The notes under the pieces: model-generated
What the model was told of the DNA's origin: nothing
The model's database searches: none
The model's input: the letters and a program-made list of their open reading frames with translations, nothing else
Position numbers and translations under genes: made by a program
Origin: Macrophomina tecta
Lineage: Eukaryota; Ascomycota; Dothideomycetes; Botryosphaeriales; Botryosphaeriaceae
Length of the DNA: 64,000 nucleotides
Direction of reading: 5' to 3'
NCBI GenBank assembly: GCA_024180945.1
Contig: JAKSGN010000036.1
Location: 1,364,001-1,428,000 of the forward strand
Part shown: positions 9,818-20,880 of the stretch, in pieces
Numbering within the stretch: position 1 is the stretch's first letter
Layout of the letters: each line of letters starts with the position of its first letter

Positions 9818-11451
9818 TCAATAGGTAGACGGCACCAGCGAGTTTGCCCATCTCTCCACGTTGGCGTACCCATCCGTAACCGCCATGGAGTCATCCTTCG
9901 ACGGGTCAGTCCCCAGATCCGTCTCCGCGTCGTCCGGGATGCCGTCGCCGTCCGCGTCCGCCGGCGCGGCCCCAGGCGCGAGGTAGCCGGGCCCGTTCAT
10001 GGGGCTGGCCTTCTCGTCGGAGATGAGCGCGCCGTCCTTGCCGTACGACTGCAGCTGCTGGACGAGGACGGCGTCGACGCTGTCGCGCCTGAGCGACGCG
10101 CCGACGCCCTTGATGACGGCGGTGACGGCGTCGGCCGCGCTGAGCACCTTGTCGGGCGGCGGGTAGTCGTACGCCGTTGACACGAGCACCATGCCGCCGT
10201 AGTTGGACGAGGCTTCGCCCAGCTCGGAGCCGTTGAGCTGCCCGTCCTTGTCGGGGTCGTAGAAGTTGGCTTTGACGTAGCCGTTGAAGTTGTCGTTGCC
10301 GCGCGTGAAGGCCGTCACGCTCGTGCTCGGCCCTGAGATGAAGTAGTTGCCCACGATGTTCGCGTGCGAGGTGCCCGAGGAGTCGCCTGCGATGTAGCCG
10401 CCGCCGCCGCCCCAGTTGTAGATGACGTTGTTGTAGAAGGAGTTGGTTCCTTTGACCTGGGCGGAGCGTCAGTTTGGGCTGTTAGGAAGGGGTGTTGTCG
10501 GTGTTGCGGAGATGATCCCGTTGCCTTCGGGAGACTTCTCAACGCTTCCTCCTGCCAGGACGCCGAGCCTCGACCTCTAGCAACAGATCGACACGGGGAG
10601 TTGAAGTATTCGCCCGGGCGGCTGTTTCGGTTCCCTATGAGTGAGGGTGGCATGACTTCCACTATTGCTAATCCTACTGGCGACATCCCAGCCAAAACCG
10701 CACAGTACAAATACGTGCGCACAAGATAGGAAAGAACAGGAAAGTATACTTACTTTCGGGTTGCGTGTCTTATTATCAATGTAGAGGTTACGGTGAAGCG
10801 AGATACCGCCATCTTCAGTCTGCATGAGGCCACCGCAGGAATGGGTTTCAAGCCCCTGGCCGATGATGCTGTTCTGGATCGTGATGTTTGCGACATCACC
10901 GCTAATCGAGAAGGTCTCGTCGCGACCCCAGGTAACAGAGAGATGGTCGAAGATCATGTTCGCACCCTCGGCGATGGTAATGGCGTCCTTGCCGGAATCG
11001 CCGGGTTTACCCATGCGGATGCGGATGTACCGGACGATGGCGTTGTTAGCATTGGAGAAGGACCAGCCGTTTCCATATGTCGCAACTGTATATATGTTAG
11101 CATCTTATTTCGTCATTGTAGGCGGAGCGGTGAGACGCGGTAGTTCATACTTCCATCACCAGGAGCGGTCTGTCCTAGAATGGAAACCTGCTTGCTGACT
11201 ACGATACGATCCGTGATGTTGATGGTCCCGCCCACGGCAAAAACCACTATGCGGTTGGGCTTCGAGACGGCATCTCTCAGCGAGCCCTGTCCTTCATCGT
11301 TCAGGTTGTCGACGACGTATATTTCTCCGCCTCTTCCACCAGTAGCATAACGACCAAACCCCTCAGCACCCGGGAACGCGAGCTGAGCGGAAAGGACAGG
11401 CCAGACCAGGGCCGAGAAAAAAAGAACAACAGACGGCAACTGGAGATGCAT
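9818..11451 (-). CDS. Secreted pectate lyase C-like (PL1) with calcium-loop segments, three exons
   Basis: Exons, in transcription order, are 11451-11151, 11085-10754 and 10456-9818, giving 423 residues. A signal peptide (MHLQLPSVVLFFSALVWPVLSA) precedes AFPGAEGFGRYATGGRGG, the usual start of fungal PL1 pectate lyases. The beta-helix core contains WGRDE, GLETHSCGG, NKTRNPK and YNWGGGGGYIAGDSSG blocks, which match plyC-type enzymes, and total length matches too. An EF-hand-like acidic loop (DPDKDGQLNGSEL) and a second one near the C-terminus (DADGDGIPDDAE) are visible. The family cleaves de-esterified pectin outside the cell by calcium-dependent beta-elimination. Intron 1 is 65 nt, but intron 2 (10457-10753) is 297 nt, far longer than any other in the window. 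Confidence 0.92.
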
Positions 11452-11987
11452 GTTGCCCGAACAGTTTGTGGACGGAGCTAGACGGTAACTCTGCTGAAGC
11501 TCTCGAAACTCGAGCAGGCGACTTGCGCATTATAAAGCTGGCATTTCTGCCTTGGCATGTGTGATCGACACGGCGTTTCGGGAAGGGATATATTAAACAA
11601 AGATGGAGAAGACGACCAAAGAGGAGAAGGCATGGCGGAAGCGAGGTCCTGTAACCGCTCAAAGACTCCTGACGCGTTTAGAATTGCCCGCCAATCAGGA
11701 CAAATCCCAATTAGGCTGAAACGATGTTTCGTGACTCGTCCAGAACACGGCCAATGCTCCGGCTCAACGTACATAATAGTGCTCCCGCCCGCTTCTTGGG
11801 GTAGATCTTGCTCAAACTGTTCGCGGTTGTCTCGTCGATGTACATCTGCATGATCGCCAAGAAAACTCTCGGTTGCTCTCGCAAAAGCTCCCCATCCCCT
11901 TCAAATCAGTGCAGCAAAGGACATAGCAACGATCTTTGGAGTTCGGAGTAGTTTCTGTGGTTGAATTAAGTCGGCAAGAATAACCCG

Positions 11988-12831
11988 TCAAAAAATTCGT
12001 GCCCGGGCTCCCTTTTCACCTTCGTATACCCTCCGGTTTGCTGTCTGGGAAATTTGGTCTTTCCTTTCACTGTCTCCAAGCAGGCTGTGAACTTCAATCA
12101 GTAGCTCCCGCCTCTGCCTTGTCAGCTCCACAAGCTCAGAGGTAAACTGCTCCATATGGAGCTCCCATCTGCTGATGCGCACCCATAAGACGGACTCAAC
12201 GACCTCGTGATCCACCTTCAAGACCACTCCATAGATGGCGCGGTCTTCCCTCGAAACGTGCCATGAGTTGTGTCTGTCGGTCGTGGAGGCTCCAGAGGAC
12301 TCTGCTCCATAGGTAGAGCCATTGGCTCTGGAGACGAGGAACAGGCCGAGTCAACCTCTCTTTCGGCTTTTGGCTGTCCCGGTGTGTTTCAATGGTATGC
12401 CCGGCATGCGAAACATAAAAGCGGAGTCTGGTTGCTCGAAGCCTATACCCCCTCACCCCACCCTTTCTCCAACTATGTTATCTCAGGATACAATGCTGCA
12501 TTCCATGTTATGATTGACTTATCAGCAGCATGATTGTTCGAATGTAGCTCCGCATCTTGGGTTTCAGTCTCCTTCACATCGTGGCAAAACCCAGCGGGCA
12601 TTGCCAGCTCAGACTCCATTTCCTTCTCCTCCCCATGCCTTTCCTCCTGAATTGTCCCGGCCAGTCTAAGTGCAGAGAGCCTATCTTGTTATGCGATGGG
12701 TATACGTTTGCTGGGTGGGCGATTGCTTCGATTTCGTTATGAAAGGCGCCTAGATTGCTCGCCCACCAAGGATAACCTCGTCGAGGCGACTGCGGGGCAA
12801 ACCTGTCCGGTTGTGGGTTGGAAGAATTCAT
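11988..12831 (-). pseudogene. Unrecognised coding-like segments, possible eroded or multi-intron gene
   Basis: On the minus strand several consecutive frames read like protein but do not join cleanly. From 12831 an ATG opens MNSSNPQPDRFAPQSPRRGYPWW. Near 12690-12490 a different frame reads an acidic helix-like stretch containing EERHGEEKEMESELA. Near 12220-11988 another frame reads a helical segment containing RWELHMEQFTSELVELTRQR and stops at 11988. One join is plausible: exon end at PW, 86-nt intron, restart at LSALRLAG. The later joins need weak splice sites. It may be an expressed gene with unusual introns, a decayed gene or chance. I do not recognise a family. Confidence 0.2.
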
Positions 12832-14118
12832 ATTAGCACAACTACTTCTTGGTGCAAAGTGCCACGAGTCGGGAGCTCAATCATTTCGCGCAGCAGCAGT
12901 GGGATTCATCAAGTACCTGTCAGTCGACATTCCTGGGGAATACAAATGCCAAGGCCTGTGACAGGATAGTAAGATCATGGCGAGATATCGTATCTGGTAT
13001 GACCGCCTTCGGCTTATGACGCAAGAGAGAGGCGGGTTTGGGAGGTTTCGAATCGATGCTGAGGGAATGTGAGACTTCGGAGAACTTGGTACAACCCATG
13101 CTAAGAGCGTTCTGATGCATTATGCGCCACCGCGCAGCGTCTGGAACTGCACGCACGGCCCTGATTTCTGCTATTCGTGGATGGCGACATCTAAAGAGCT
13201 TATTCATGGCTGCGCGGCCTTCCATTCGGGGCCTTCGTCACAGGTGAGGCGTTTGCAATATTAGCATAAAGAACTCTCATCCTGTCAGTACAGAGTAAAA
13301 TGCGGGCTTGAGCTTTCATACCGAAGTTTTACGTGCGTCCACCCATGAGCAAAGGATTCGCCGCTGATTGCAAGGGACCAACTCTGGAAGGAAGCAGCGA
13401 TGCACTCTCGATAAAACATGGCGAGGTTAGTAGAAACCTGGGAATGAGAAGCTCGGGAATCCCTAGGTGAAAAATTAGACAGAGGTATAGTGATGTAGCT
13501 TGGATAGCACCTGCCTTACTTGCGAGCAGAACACGTGCACACGCCGCCCGGACGGGTAACACGACTCATATCCTCCGCGCGCCCCGACGCGTCATACCTC
13601 ACTGACTCTATATAGGACAATACCGATGAAGAATAGCTCCTCTCCACTGCGCACGAGGTGCCCATTAGTAAGCTTGAGCAGCAATCTCGTTCGCAATTCT
13701 TGCTCACCTCACATACTCAGTTGCACACGAAAAAGCAGGACTTACGCGCGAGAAGTCTCAACTAATCAGTGGGGCATCCCATCGTACGCCCATTTGAATT
13801 GAAAATTCGTCCTCCAAGCTGAGCCCAATGCGTTTGCACGAGATAAGGAGGATGAATCGGCTGCCATAAGGCAGGAGAAGCAAACCCCGGAAGGTATGCT
13901 AGCGTTGCGACCCTATTTCACATATGAATTGGTACTTTTGAAGAGCGTATGGCCGAAACCTCTCATTTGAAGCAGCGGGTAAACCTGGAGATCACCAAGT
14001 GTCTCTTCAGAAAAGCTGAGCCCAAGGGCGGACTTTTACCGGCCCCAGTATCATGCCACACTGGTTCTCCATCGTCGTCGGCCGTTAGCACTTCCAGAAA
14101 TGCTACAGACCACGGTAA

Positions 14119-14556
14119 AGAGAGGCCAGTCCGCTGAACGGAAAGCGAAGAAGACCGAAGTTCGACAAACGTTCGACTTCACCCACGCCAGATGAGAATA
14201 ACAACCACTATGGGCGGCACTACTTGGCTGCTCTTTCTCCAGGACATCTGGCAGACGACGAAAAAGACGAGATAGGTCAGCCAGTGTCCATATCAGTGCC
14301 GAAGAGAAAGAGAGGGCGACCGAGACTGAACAGGTCATCAGCACAGAAAGAAATCAATGACAACATGTCAGGAAGCTTCGCGGTTGAATTAAAGGAGAGG
14401 CCGCAAGAAGGTGTACAACAGCCCGAGCTACGGGAAGAGGCTTCCAACAATGCTCTCGTCAGTTGCCGGGACTATGGTGAACGTGGAGCAGCTCCAGGCT
14501 CAGGATCCAGAGACAGGGATTATGTGTTGGAATATAACTCAATCAATTCGCACTGA
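14119..14556 (+). pseudogene. Open frame with AT-hook motif, no clear start
   Basis: This frame is open for 145 codons before the stop at 14554-14556. It contains two basic clusters: GKRRRPKFDK near its beginning and KRKRGRPRLN in the middle. The second matches the AT-hook core (GRP flanked by basic residues), which binds the minor groove of AT-rich DNA in nuclear proteins. A TAA at 14116-14118 closes the frame upstream, and the first in-frame ATG (14364) lies after the AT-hook, so a complete gene would need an upstream exon. The neighbouring frame 13949-14137 could supply one, but no acceptor gives the right phase. A chance frame or a broken regulator gene is possible. Confidence 0.22.
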
Positions 14557-15725
14557 ATAACAGTGCGGCGCCGTGCTTTTCTCAGTCCAACATTATGTTA
14601 TCAGGCTTGCCAGGTATCACCAGGACGCAGCTCCGTCCAGGGTTCGGAACTGAACAGAAGAAAAGCAAGGACTGATTGTCAAGGGTTTTTGCCCCTTCAA
14701 AGGAAGACCAGTTGGTATGTTGGATTTGAGAGGGACCGGGCTTGTAGGGAATTCCCGGAAGTCGGATATGCCTTACATCATACTCGATCTTACAGCCACC
14801 AAGATGATTCTCTTGCCGCAACGTGATGTTCCCGAGGAAACTTCGTGAAAACCTCGCCATTGAGGAGCTTGTTTCATCTCGAACTGGACCCTAGAAGCGG
14901 GTGTTTAGTATAAGACCAAGCTCCATCTTCATGACTCATTGCATTACGCGGACGCAGATAACTCTGCCCGTCATTGCAAGAAAGGTGTATGTAGGTGATG
15001 TGACTAGTTGAAGATTCCTTCATTCATTCAACTTTTCAGCTTTGCGCTCTCTCATCCAGTCATGCTATTCGACACCTAGAGCAACCTAGGCCAGTACATG
15101 ACGTCCCCTCCACTGGCTCGCCTAATATCGTCCGCAAAGCCTTCGTCGGGCCATGATTCCCTGAGTCCACGGCTATTGGTCGGGTGGCCAAGACCAGGGT
15201 ATAAGGGATGGCATAACAGATGGCACAAGAATGATTCTTCCCTCATGATAATGCAGCTATGATCCATATAGGGAGTGTCGAACGAGCGAGTCCGTAGTCC
15301 TTCTGAGAGCTGGGAATTTGGATATAGCCGACCGGACACGAATGCCGGATCATATGGCCATCGCAAAACAATACTACAAAGCGATCACAGCCGGGAAGTA
15401 CACAGCGTGCTGGCCGATGAGAGGAGTCGTGGTTGGAGGAAAGGTGGGAAAAGCTTAACAAGGGTGTGTGCACTTATCGTCTTCCCCACCAACATCCCCT
15501 CCACGCCCTCGGCTGCGCCGTGCCCCTTCCTTCAACCCACCAGCCACAGCGGGTCGTCTTTCCCACGATAAGCAGGAGCTTTAACAAACCACCTCGACCG
15601 TCGCCGCTCTCCGATGATAAGCTGATCCGATTAGCCGGCATTGCCGCACAACATACCGCAGACGACGGCATGCACATCGCGGGCATACCTGCATCACGTC
15701 CGACGACCCGCTTCGCTGGCTACCG

Positions 15726-15768
15726 CCAATCTCGAGCTAGACCGCCATATATATATACATATATATAA
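15726..15768 (+). promoter_or_regulatory. CCAAT and TATA elements of the S1 nuclease promoter
   Basis: A CCAAT pentamer (15726-15730) is followed by an extended alternating TA stretch (about 15747-15768) ending TATATAAA. It lies roughly 70-90 nt before the ATG at 15836. Spacing and composition fit a strong inducible fungal promoter. The exact transcription start cannot be placed. Confidence 0.55.
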
Positions 15769-15835
15769 ACCCACTCCCGTTCTGAACATTACTCCTTCTG
15801 CCACCGCAGACACCGAAGCGAGACACCTGCACACG

Positions 15836-16954
15836 ATGCCATCCGTCCGCTCAATCGCCGGCGCCCTCCTCGCCGCGTCGTCCACAGCATCGGCATGGAA
15901 CACCGACGTCCACCAGCAGATCGGCTTTACGGCCGAGAAGTTTCTGACCGGCTACACGTCCTCGATCCTCGCGCAGATACTGGAGCCGGAGTATAACGGG
16001 TCCATCGGGAACGCAGCGGCATGGGCGGACGCGTACGCGCACACGGACGAGGGCGCCTTCTCGTACCAGTGGCACTGGATCGACTCGGCTGACGATGTAC
16101 GTATACACGACACACCCCTCAAATGAGTGGCAGGGCATGAGCAGGACGGGGTCGAAAGGGACGGACCAAGACACTGGCCGAGGAGCCAATCGACCCTCAA
16201 AGCGCTGACATAAAGACGCCGTCATTCCCGTCGTTCCTCCACACAGCCTCCCTCCTTCTGCAACGTCTACTACCACCGCGACTGCACGTCCGGCGGTTGC
16301 GTCGTCTCCGCCATCGCGAACCAGACCGAGATCCTGCGTTCCTGCATCGCCGCCGTCAAAGCCGGCGACTACCCCACCACAGAGGCAAACCTCACCTGCT
16401 CCTACGCGCTCAAATGGGTGACCCACTTCATCGGCGACATCGCGCAGCCGCTGCACGCCAGCGGCATCGCGGCGGGCGGCAACTTCTTCGACGTGACGTA
16501 CAATAACAAGAGCACCGAGCTGCACGCCGTGTGGGACGGCGAGATCATCTACTCGGACGCCGGCATGTCCATCTTCCCCAACGCCAGCATCCAGCCTTTC
16601 TTCGCCGATAACCTACTGCCGCGCATCCATGCAGATGCCTTCCCTGAGCCGACGGCCGACTGGCTGCACTGTGCGGATCCGGCGACGCCGATTGCGTGCG
16701 CGCTGGAGTGGGCAAGGGACAGCAACGCGTGGACGTGCGATTACGTGTATTCGCAGCAGTTCAACGGCACGGATCTGGCCACGAGCGGATATGCCGAGGG
16801 CGCGTTTCCGATTGTCGAACTGCAGGTCAGCAAGGCCGCGCTGAGGCTAGGGACGTGGTTGAACAGGCTGGTGGAGGGGACGTACGACGGAGGGAGAGAG
16901 GTGGTGCTGCAGACAACGCCCTCTTGGGTTGGAGGCCCTAACGAGGGTTCTTGA
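15836..16954 (+). CDS. Secreted S1/P1 zinc-dependent nuclease, two exons
   Basis: Exons 15836-16096 and 16247-16954 give 322 residues; the 150-nt intron is longer than usual here. A signal peptide (MPSVRSIAGALLAASSTASA) is followed directly by Trp21. In this family the mature N-terminal Trp is itself a zinc ligand. The other ligand positions are all present: His in WNTDVH, Asp in the WADAYAHTD region, His in QWHWID, His and Asp in THFIGD, His in QPLH, and His and Asp in LHAVWD. The trinuclear zinc site therefore looks intact. S1/P1 nucleases degrade single-stranded DNA and RNA and release 5' nucleotides, and in fungi serve phosphate and nitrogen scavenging. Several N-glycosylation sequons are visible. 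The gene converges on the aspartic protease gene. Confidence 0.93.
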
Positions 16955-17231
16955 AGAATGCATATTGTCACAAGAATCCGGAGATGCTATAAAGCGGCTG
17001 CTACAAATGTCACAGTGCGGCTGAGGATAAATACGAGTAATGAAGTAAGAATCCATCATTCATGCTTCGTGTCTTGTCTATTTGTCCTGACCGTGTTCAG
17101 GAGCGTGTTAAACAACCCGGAGTGTGTCAACGCTATCAGCAACCCTTCAATGCAAATCCCGACCCGTGGTATGGCCTGTACGCCCGCAAGTCAAAACAAA
17201 CTGGAATAGAAAACCACCGTGGGTAGGGGCT

Positions 17232-18820
17232 CTACAGCAGTATCATCAAGCTACCACCGAACATGGCAGAGATGGCCACAGCCACACCACACATCACTGT
17301 CTCCAACGCGATTCTCGGAGCGGGCAGTCCGACTGCTGCGCCCTTCTCCGAAGAGCCGCCCGTGCTTGATGATGCACCGAGGTCGAAGGTCCCAGTGCCT
17401 GGGGCAGCTGTTTCAGTCGCGGTACCCGTCTTACGGGCGCCAGATGCGCGGATGGGACCAGTTGCAGTTTGTGTGACAGTCAGACCGGATGCGACCTTGC
17501 TGACGCCAGGGATGGTAGTGTTGGTGATTTCCTGAACATTAGAGGAGGTGGCGTTGAATTTGGTGTTCGCCAGGGCGATCTGATTGTTGTGCAGATCGTA
17601 CACGACATAAGCCGAGCGCATGAATGTGTCGCCCAGGAGGATCGGATCGTTGCCAGCGGGCTCGATACCAAAGGTACAGGCCTCCTCACCGCTCGCCCTG
17701 AACCTGGCTGGGTTTCCCTCTTCATCTGTGAGGGGCAGTACCATTTCATCCATGCCAACGCTGATCGTGGGCCCGTCAGATCCACCGAATCCGAATTCGA
17801 TGGCTGCGCCTGTTGTGCCTATGTTGCAATTTACGACATAGCCGTAATCCCGGGTTGGGCGAGCACCAACGCCTTGAATGATGGCGTTGGCAATATCGTC
17901 AGGCAGAAGGCTCAGCGTCGTGCCGCTGTCCAGAATGGCGGGCAGATCCAGGTTTGTCTGGCTGTAGACACTGTTGCCGCCCTTGGCCTTGACGTTGATT
18001 GACGACATTGCGACGGTAAAGGAGGTGATTGTCCCACTTTGCGAGTCAGGCTGGATGGGCAACCCGATCAGATCGCCTTGGTACTTGTCGCTATCCACGC
18101 CACCAAAGAGCACGTTGCCGGTACTGGAGTCTATGAGATGTTAGCGACCGCTAGTCTCCAAACCGGACTCGTAAGCATACCAAGATCGTTCAGCCAGAGA
18201 CTGTAGGCGATAGTGTTGATGAAGCCCTGGTTGACCAGTTGGACCGGGACATTGGGGTATGTAATGTTTTCCTGCTGTGCCAGAGTCTCATCCTGGATGA
18301 AGCCAACCCCCATGATCCCTTCTGGGGTGTCGTCGGCGTCCGTTGCCACAGCCATGGTCATGTTCCGGATCTGGGTGTCGCCAATGGCCAGCACATCTCG
18401 AATGTAGTCGCCAGTAATCTGAGTGCCGTCTACATACTGGATCTGGAACTCGCCCTTACCGATGTCCTCGAAGGTAGAAGAGGATTCAGGGTCGAATGCA
18501 GATTCACAGCCGCCTTCAGTACACTGGACGGAGGCGGCATAAGGAAACCACACATCACTGCTTCCGGTGTCGATTTGGAGACCTATCCGCTGGCCAGGGG
18601 TGCCGACAGTGACGTTAATCTGGTAAAGAGAGCGATAGTTGGCCAGGGTGGCGGAGACGGTGTCGCGGCGGGCCAGGTTGCGGCGAGCAAGGTTTGCTAG
18701 AGCACGGCGGCGCGACTTGGCGATGTCGAAGCCGACAACCTTAGGAGCAGGGGCGTCGACAGCGTGTGCAAGGCTGGCAAGGCCTGCAGCTGCGGCGAGG
18801 TAGGCGCACAGGGAGGGCAT
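17232..18820 (-). CDS. GPI-anchored pepsin-like aspartic protease, two exons
   Basis: Exons 18820-18181 and 18130-17232, separated by a 50-nt intron, give 512 residues. A signal peptide (residues 1 to about 20) and a basic propeptide with ARR repeats (near 45-52, possible Kex2 sites) precede the catalytic domain. The two active-site motifs are DTGSS (Asp84) and DSGTT (Asp281), so both catalytic aspartates are kept. A Ser/Thr/Gly-rich stalk follows, ending in a hydrophobic tail (ALETVMCGVAVAISAMF...), the pattern of a GPI anchor signal. Family knowledge places such proteins (yapsin or Opsb types) at the plasma membrane or wall, where they process proteins or release peptides. N-glycosylation sites occur near ITYP and in the stalk. 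Confidence 0.93.
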
Positions 18821-20880
18821 GGTAGGAGAGATGCAGGGTGTGGAGAAAGCTGGAGAGAGGAAGAAGATCAGGCGGGCCCACGGCGCATTTGAAGCGCTCA
18901 GCTGGCTGCAGAGGCCCCCAATGTGGCATCAGGCAGGCTTTGTAAGAATCATCGGGCAGGCGCAGGGTGATGTCAGAGCTTCAAGGCAGTCGGGGGGGAG
19001 GCGATCGCAGCCCGGAAGCTTAGCGAGCTTGGCCGACGCTTCTCTCTCCCTCTGTCTCTCTCTCTCACACGCCCGCTGCACCGCCTCCGTCTGCCCCGTC
19101 CGGCCGCCTCCTGCCTCTTTCCATGCGCTCTTTGCCTGCCAATCACCGCAGCGCAATACAAGCTCGTATCCGGGCGGCTAGGCAGGCGCCAGCGACCGCC
19201 GCGCTATGAACCGTTGAAGCAGAAATCACGCAGGTCCAGCTCACGTCGATCAGGCTGCGCCACGCTTCTGTGACAGCCGATGCCAAGCCTCAAACAATTC
19301 CCGCTCCTTTCGTGTTTTGTGTTCCCTCAGTTCGCGGAGCCTGCCTGGCCTCGAACCCCCCTCCCCCATCACCTTCACTGTCTCGTCGTGACTGCGTGAT
19401 TATGAAGGCGGGTGCAGACTGCTGCTTCGCTCAGTCCGCTGAATCGAGCCGAATCGGAAGCGCGCGGGACTCCGCCACCGAAAATGCCGCCTATTAGCCC
19501 GCCCTTATTGCTCAACAGCTAATTGGCCCGGCGCCTAGATCCTATTGATGAGACGCCCGCTCCTGGCGGCACCTTCGCTCTGTTGGTTGTGGCGCATGTG
19601 AAGGGGCTTTTTCCTAGCGTTCCGTGGGTTCCCAGCAGACCGGCTAGCCCTGGCGTTATTCACATTCCTCACAGCCCCAAGTCCTCAGCGGCGTCCTTCG
19701 GGTGCCTCTCTCCCTCGGGAAACTGAAATGATGACATGCTTATCCCCCAGACGGCGGGATGATGACGGTAAGGATGAGATCGAGCGGCCTAGCCCGAGTT
19801 CTTCGCGGGGTCCTCCTCTCCCCGAGCAGGCGATTCTCGGTCTCCGTCGCCCCGCTAAACGGGCGGCCCCTGCAACGCTCGCCACCAATTTTGTCGCAAA
19901 CGCACGAACCCCACACTTATTCCACGTGTTTTTGTCGTCGCGCATTCTGACCTCTCCTGGACATGCGCCCTCCAACAGCAAAATCCAAGGTAGTTGTCAT
20001 AAATATGTCAAACGCCCGTATGGAATTGGTCTCGAGTTTTCGTCCGGAAAAGCGCGACATGGCCCGTAATCCCATTGGCCTCCGAGATGATGTGTCAAGT
20101 TCCCGCACGTATTGGCGCTTGCCGTCTTTACTTGTGATGAAGAACTCTCGTAGACGCGACAAATAAGATTTTGTTCAAGCTTTGCGGAGAATCAAGCTTT
20201 AACGTTCCAAAATTTATGCTTGCGGCCCCTTAGCCGAGGATGATCGACAGTCAGGACCAGGCACTCTTGACGAAGTTAATCCACATTTTTCGAGGCAGCT
20301 ATTGATTCCTTGGGTGTCTGCCGATTATTATTTCTCTTTCCATTGCTTCTCATCTGTCTTTGAGCCCGTAGCCGAAAGCTCCTCCTCTTCTCTATGACTC
20401 GCTTCAAGCACGTTGGATTATCCCTAGGCAGTTAAAGTAGTCGTGCGGGTGCGAGTGTAACCCCTTTTAACAATATTCACGTCAGGGTGACTGCTTCAAC
20501 TCCTACGATCTACCGTCTAAGGTCATACGAGAAAGTATGTGACAGCGGTCGCCCGACCCTGTGAGAGTTCGACTGAGCATCGCAGAGGAGAACAGTAAGC
20601 GAAGGGTCGTTTACTGTGGGAGAGGACGGTCTACGAATAAGCGCCCAAGGAGCCGATGGCGCAGTGCAACGAAACAGAGCTAGCGAGGAGGGAAATGTGG
20701 TTCGTCGTAGAGGCATGTTTTCACGTGATGCGTGAGAGCTATTGGTAGGCGTACAGTACTGGCAAAGCAGAAGCGGCCGGGCCAGCACGCAGTCTCCACT
20801 CAATGAGCGACCGGTCCACGGAGAAGATGCATCGGCTTCATTCTGTGGAAGGCTTCTAGCTTAGATACACCAGCAAATAA
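18821..20880. other. Intergenic region between the protease promoter and the oxoprolinase 3' end
   Basis: This 2.1-kb stretch holds only short chance frames. A CT-rich tract (about 19041-19068) lies upstream of the aspartic protease on the sense-antisense boundary and could be a promoter element for it. No gene, tRNA or repeat family is recognisable. Confidence 0.45.

Larger units (their letters stand above)
11452..15835. other. Long intergenic region with unresolved coding-like scraps
   Basis: This 4.4-kb region lies between divergent pectate lyase and S1 nuclease genes. I could not assemble a full gene in it. Two segments look more protein-like than background and are listed separately (11988-12831 minus, 14119-14556 plus). 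A further minus-strand frame at 12920-13225 (101 codons, starting MEGRAAMNKLFR) is unrecognised. I see no terminal repeats or transposase motifs. Confidence 0.4.
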
